Assembly: GCA_024138025.1 (NCBI GenBank) | Contig: JAMXBD010001045.1 | Span: 186,001 to 250,000, forward strand | Direction: 5' to 3' | DNA length: 64,000 nt | Source of the DNA: Combretum micranthum | Lineage: Eukaryota; Streptophyta; Magnoliopsida; Myrtales; Combretaceae | Shown: positions 59,776 through 64,000 of the stretch, piece by piece | How positions within the stretch are numbered: the stretch's first letter is position 1 | Layout of the letters: each line of letters opens with the position of its first letter | Translations under genes and position numbers: made by a program | The notes under the pieces: model-generated | What the model saw: the letters and a program-made list of their open reading frames with translations, nothing else | Databases searched by the model: none | What the model was told of the DNA's origin: nothing

Positions 59776-60151
59776 AGGTAAATTATATCAAAAGGTATTA
59801 ACGTTTGGGGGTAAGTTTATTAGGCTATCAACGTTTTAAATAGTTAAAAGAGAAGTTAATGCTTGGGAGTACAATTCATTCGAGGTATCAATGATTTGAG
59901 TGATTAAAAATAGATATCAATATTTCACAAAGCGGGATAAATAAGGTATTAATAATTGATCTTTGAAGAAATTAAGGAAAATTAAATGAAAACTAATCCA
60001 AATGTTGATACCTTAAATGAAATTTATGAAACATCGATACATTAATTGACTCGCCTTCCAAAACGTTAGTTTCCCATTTTAACTACTTAAAACGTTGATA
60101 TTTTAAATAAACTTACAATCAAACGTTAATGTCTTTTGGTGTAATTTACTT
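59776..60151. mobile_element. Mutator-type MITE (376 bp) with a 10-bp target duplication
   Basis: Left end AGGTAAATTATATCAAAAGG and right end (reverse complement) AAGTAAATTACACCAAAAGA begin inverted repeats of at least 75 bp (through TTAACGTTTG and TATCAACGTTTTAA). Flanking GCTAAGAATG occurs exactly on both sides (59766-59775 and 60152-60161). Inserted in the LINE. Same terminal motif as 14851-15184. Confidence 0.92.
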
Positions 60152-60640
60152 GCTAAGAATGTATAGTCAAGTAATTGGTGATTCCCCTTGGTGTATTTGT
60201 TTTACTTGGTTAAATAGGAGATGTTTTAACTAACTAATTCAATCTTGCATTGATGGAATATGGGACAATTATGCATGGTATGCTTTGTACCCTACGATAA
60301 TGGTTAAACATTTAGATAAATGACCATCAAACCATTATCAATTACTATTGTCTATTGTGACTAGTCACCTAAGATCAAAATTAAAAAAAAGAAAAGAAAA
60401 GCGATTTAGATTTTAGCCAATGTGGCTTAAGCACCCAAATTTTAAAAATACTTTTAAGTCTATTTAGGACAATCTACAATTTTTTATAATATGCAAGTGT
60501 AATTTTTCAAACATAAAGCTCAACAGTGGAATAACGAGATTTTTGGCAATATCAATATATAGAAACAAACAATTTCAAAAGAATTGTCTTGAGAGGGATT
60601 TATGTCTTTATCTTTCTCCACTATTCATTCATTCACAACG
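60152..60640 (+). pseudogene. LINE ORF2, last endonuclease part and linker
   Basis: Readable with stops and shifts: WLNRR...LIQSCIDGIWDNYAW (60215-60280), MVKHLDK (60300), FRFXPMWLKHPNFKNTF (60400-60455) and WNNEIFGNI (60530-60556). These are the DR.L.N..W, KPFRFE.MW..HP.F and WN...FGNI landmarks between the endonuclease and reverse transcriptase in plant L1 elements. No reverse transcriptase was recognised beyond this, so the element appears truncated here. Confidence 0.7.
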
Positions 60641-62636
60641 TTTATACACTAATATAATCGTATAAATAGATATTTTCGCAAAACAATGAGTTTATCTTAA
60701 TCAAGTATCATATTTCGTATTCACCTTATCTATTCCTTAGTTTAGTTAAATGTCCACTTGGCTAATCGAACAAGTCATTAATTCTTAGCAAAGGATATTT
60801 CTTAACAGTCATTTGATGATAATCCTTTTAACCAACTACTTAATCTTACATTTCTATCTTCCTTTCTCATATAAGGTACAGGAGAGTCCTATGATATACA
60901 AGTCCTTTAAGTTTTCAACTCCTTATTTCCATAAACAAGTATCAATACTATGTCCTTGTAGTCAATCTTTATAAGATAATTTTCAGCCAACTTAGTTTGA
61001 TCAGAGATCCTACCTTAGCCCTTATCATCATAATTGTTTCCACTCTTTGTAGTTTCATACTTAACCAAGAAACAACTAGTCAATCAAAGACTCCTCATAA
61101 ACTTTCATTAGGATTCTAAAATTCCACTATAACCTTATATGGATCAATCAACTACATATTCATTAAACATTCTCTAGATAATGCAAATATCTACATGCTC
61201 AATTTCCATTCAATCCCATAGTAAGCAACCGAGAATTATCATTCCTCATTTATCAAAAGCATGTTATCTATCCATAAGTGCATTTATCAAACTTTATTCT
61301 CTAATTACATACATAACCAAATTAATTAGTCCATTAGTTTAACCTCTCTAGAATCCTAAACCATATTAATTAGGATCTACTCATATTAATCACCTCATAT
61401 TTTCATTTGCGCATCATTTATGGCTCCAAATTTACATTTAGTTTGTTTAAACCAACACACACCACCAATTCTCCTATTGTCTACTTATATAGGGAATTCA
61501 TCTATTACACTTAATCTCCAATTATCACTAAATATCGCATTTCATCAATATGTCCTCATAACACTTTTAGAAAGGATGAACCATCCCAAAAGAAACCAAA
61601 CTTTCATCCCTTTAAATCCATCCTATCTTATAGTCTCTAAACTACCAATCATTTATTTGTAATAACGACCCATCAATTAAACCTTGTCTAATACCCTTTA
61701 CACAACTAACATGCCCAAATTTGGAGCTCTAAACTTGATTCCAACAACTCTTCATAAAAACCTATTAATATAACTACATTTGCTCTAAGCATCTCATATT
61801 TCTATAATCCTTAATTTATCTGCTCACTCTACTCCTTTAACATATCACTCACTAGGTTAATAAGATACTCAAAATCATGTGGTTTAAGGGAGTTGATTCA
61901 ATCCAACAAGATCAACAATTTAGTAAAAGACACATGACAATGGCAAAATGTCAATCCATAACATATAACATGCTAAATTTGGTTTCAAGTTATTAAACAG
62001 TTAACCAAGTTGTTAATTATTTAGTCCATATCCATTTTAAGGTTTTTAATTTAGGCCAACAAATCAAGCAATACAAACAAGCAAAAGGTCCCAACCAACT
62101 CTCACTCTTACCATTCTTAGTATCATGCCCTAATCAAATTAAATCTATTGCCCTAATACTATTAAGAACTGTCATGTGCACATGACTAATCAGTTTCACC
62201 ACATATATTACCTTAAGTGATATATGTAAGGCATTTGTTAGCTAGCTAGGCTTCTATTCAAAATTGAATTGACAAATCATTATTAGATTTTCTAAAAATT
62301 TTGGCAGTATCGCTTATTTTTCCAATATTTGTGTTATATCAAACTTTTAAATTAACATTTTCAAGATATAGATTTAATAAAAATACTAATTCATAAAACA
62401 TGGCCCATTAAAGCTCATCATATGCGTATAACTCAACCAAAAAACATTTTAGACCTACAGGTCCATCTCAAAATATTGTAGCTTAAAGATAATTAAATTA
62501 TAGTCCGTTAAGGAAACAAATATTTTTTTTTAAAAAATCATTTTAGAATTTTATAAATGTCCACATCCCTTGTATTTTCATCTACTCACATGTTGTTCAA
62601 GGTCCTCATACCAAAAACCGGAGAGTCTTACAGTAA
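60641..62636 (-). repeat. Possible gypsy LTR remnant in reverse orientation
   Basis: C-rich on the + strand and free of genes. Read on the - strand from 62636 it begins TGTAAGACTCTCCGGTTTTTGG, similar in style to TGTAACAC/TGTGACGC starts of chromovirus LTRs, and contains GTTGGTTGGGACCTTTTGC with GGCCTAAATTAAAAACCTT (62040-62100). The other end and target duplication were not found. The 61420-61662 frame shows no domain. Confidence 0.3.
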
Positions 62637-64000
62637 GTCTACATACGAATTATCAATAGTACTTATAATGATAAAAGAATGAGCTATGAAGCCCTGTATA
62701 TAAAAAACAAACATGTACATGCATGTCACGTGTATCTATTCTAATGCAACAACTATTGGTGTAGTATATTAATTAAGAGTCTAATAAGCAAGCATTTCTA
62801 GCATCTCAAAATTACTAACATGTACGGAAGTGCTCATGACTCTTACTATATTATAGGGAATGGAATGTGTCTTGAATTACGCATTAGGGGAGAGGGTGAT
62901 TAATAAGCCTTCAAAACTTGTTAGAAAAGAAAATAAAATATAGTCTTGTTTGGTTTATCTCCTTACATCCAGCCATAAGTGACCACAGTCCATTGTAATA
63001 CTTTTAGTCGGTTCACTTGACATGAATAACCATTCATTCATTCCTTGTTCAATATAAAACTGATATTACAGTGTTCACTTGAAATGAATGGCAATTCATA
63101 ATGAATTGCTATTACGTAAAATAATGAATAGCAATTCATATCTCCACTTCACGAATTACCATTCAATGGTATTTTTTCAAATTTATCATAAATACCCTTG
63201 TCATGAAAATAACAACTTTATAATTGTCCTCTTTCTGTAATAAATATAGGGGGCATTATAGATATTTTACATTTTACTTTAATAATTACTTGTTTTAATT
63301 TTTACACCAAGTGAATATTGTAATGGCGATTACAACTCTGTTACATTCCCATTGAATTAAAACTTCATTGCTCCCTTATTCTATTAGCGAAGTAAATGGG
63401 CCATTTATGCAAGAGCCCATACCCCCCACATAACTCATTGCAACTTCTCTTTAGCTCTAATTGATCATTCGATCTCAAAAATTCCTCTATCAAATACCCA
63501 ACGAACCATACCACGCACTTAATGGGGGCTTAAGAGCTCAATCTACTACATTCTTTCAAAGTTACTATCAAGATTGCAACCTAGTCTAAGGGTGTTACTT
63601 CCAGGAGTAAGCAATCAAACAATAACAAAAAAAAAAAAAAAAAAACATTTAAGCCAAGCTTAAGTATTAGTCCAATTACTAATTATATCTTAGCAAGCAA
63701 CACACATTTATTGTGTACCTGTTAATATTTCAAAACACTTTTTCTTCGTTTACCAAGTTCAAATGTCATTCATTGTTCATAAATTCAAATACATGCACTA
63801 AGCTAAGGTCTTAAGTAACTTTAGTCAATTATCTTTGATTTTCATTAGTTGAATTATTCATGTTGTAGTCCCCATGTTTATGGAACCTAGTTTGGGACTC
63901 CACTCATTGCGTGCATCGAATCTAGGTTATGGATAAGCGATATTTCATAGATTTTTACATTATTTGTTTTGTTTAGCCGAGTTATCTACTTAATAATGTA
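62637..64000. other. Intergenic DNA with small inverted repeats
   Basis: No gene. 63070-63180 holds short palindromes such as AATGGCAATTCATAATGAATTGCTATT (63095-63121 in part) and repeated TTCACTTGA.ATGAAT words (63016, 63071, and inverted near 63308), perhaps a decayed MITE. A poly-A run of about 20 lies at 63627-63646. Confidence 0.5.

Overview
This is a stretch of an AT-rich flowering-plant nuclear chromosome, probably a dicot. The evidence is plant-type split genes, a plant RING-H2 (ATL) gene, and heavy loading with plant retrotransposons and DNA transposons. Only two host genes look intact, both on the + strand: a single-exon ATL1/ATL16-type RING-H2 E3 ubiquitin ligase (31046-32053) and a five-exon gene for the beta subunit of the mitochondrial electron transfer flavoprotein (ETFB, 47761-53702, 251 codons). 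From memory, the Arabidopsis counterparts (ATL16 and ETF-beta) are immediate neighbours, so the two genes are probably an old syntenic pair, here separated by 15.7 kb of transposon-derived DNA. They have unrelated jobs: ubiquitin ligation at a membrane, and electron transfer from mitochondrial dehydrogenases during branched-chain amino acid, lysine and chlorophyll-derived carbon breakdown.

Layout. 0-9.6 kb is AT-rich intergenic DNA with a GGTTCC-rich, hAT-like repeat and one unassigned ORF fragment. 9.6-14.3 kb is a decayed Copia element with both LTRs and a tRNA-iMet primer site. A MITE lies at 14.85-15.18 kb. At 16.55-18.06 kb is a short, internally deleted Ty3/gypsy element with both LTRs and a perfect 5-bp target duplication, inside an AT-rich tract. 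18-30 kb has GC-rich promoter-like islands, probable Tat-type LTR remnants, a MITE carrying five evenly spaced 20-bp palindromes, a diverged direct duplication, a fold-back element and a four-copy small repeat family. The ATL gene follows at 31-32 kb. At 34.91-38.30 kb is a 3.39-kb solo LTR of Tekay/Del type flanked by GTACT.

The most unusual locus is 40.19-47.79 kb. A 6.3-kb Mutator-like element (MULE) encodes a broken MuDR transposase and a broken plant mobile domain (PMD) protein, both on the - strand. It lies between two roughly 625-bp direct copies of the ETFB promoter, 5'UTR and first 26 coding bases. The element therefore looks as if it has LTRs, but these 'LTRs' are host promoter sequence. 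The right copy drives the intact gene; the left copy starts an ETFB reading frame that runs into the transposon and stops after 17 codons.

ETFB intron 3 has grown to 3.8 kb and holds an antisense Copia gag remnant and a 72-bp run of G tracts. Downstream are a non-autonomous hAT element (54.88-55.75 kb) and a degenerate L1-type LINE (about 56.1-60.6 kb). The LINE was entered by a 1.40-kb solo Copia LTR (TTATG target duplication) and a 376-bp Mutator-type MITE (10-bp target duplication). The last 3 kb holds no recognisable gene. All calls come from reading the sequence by eye; nothing was searched against a database.
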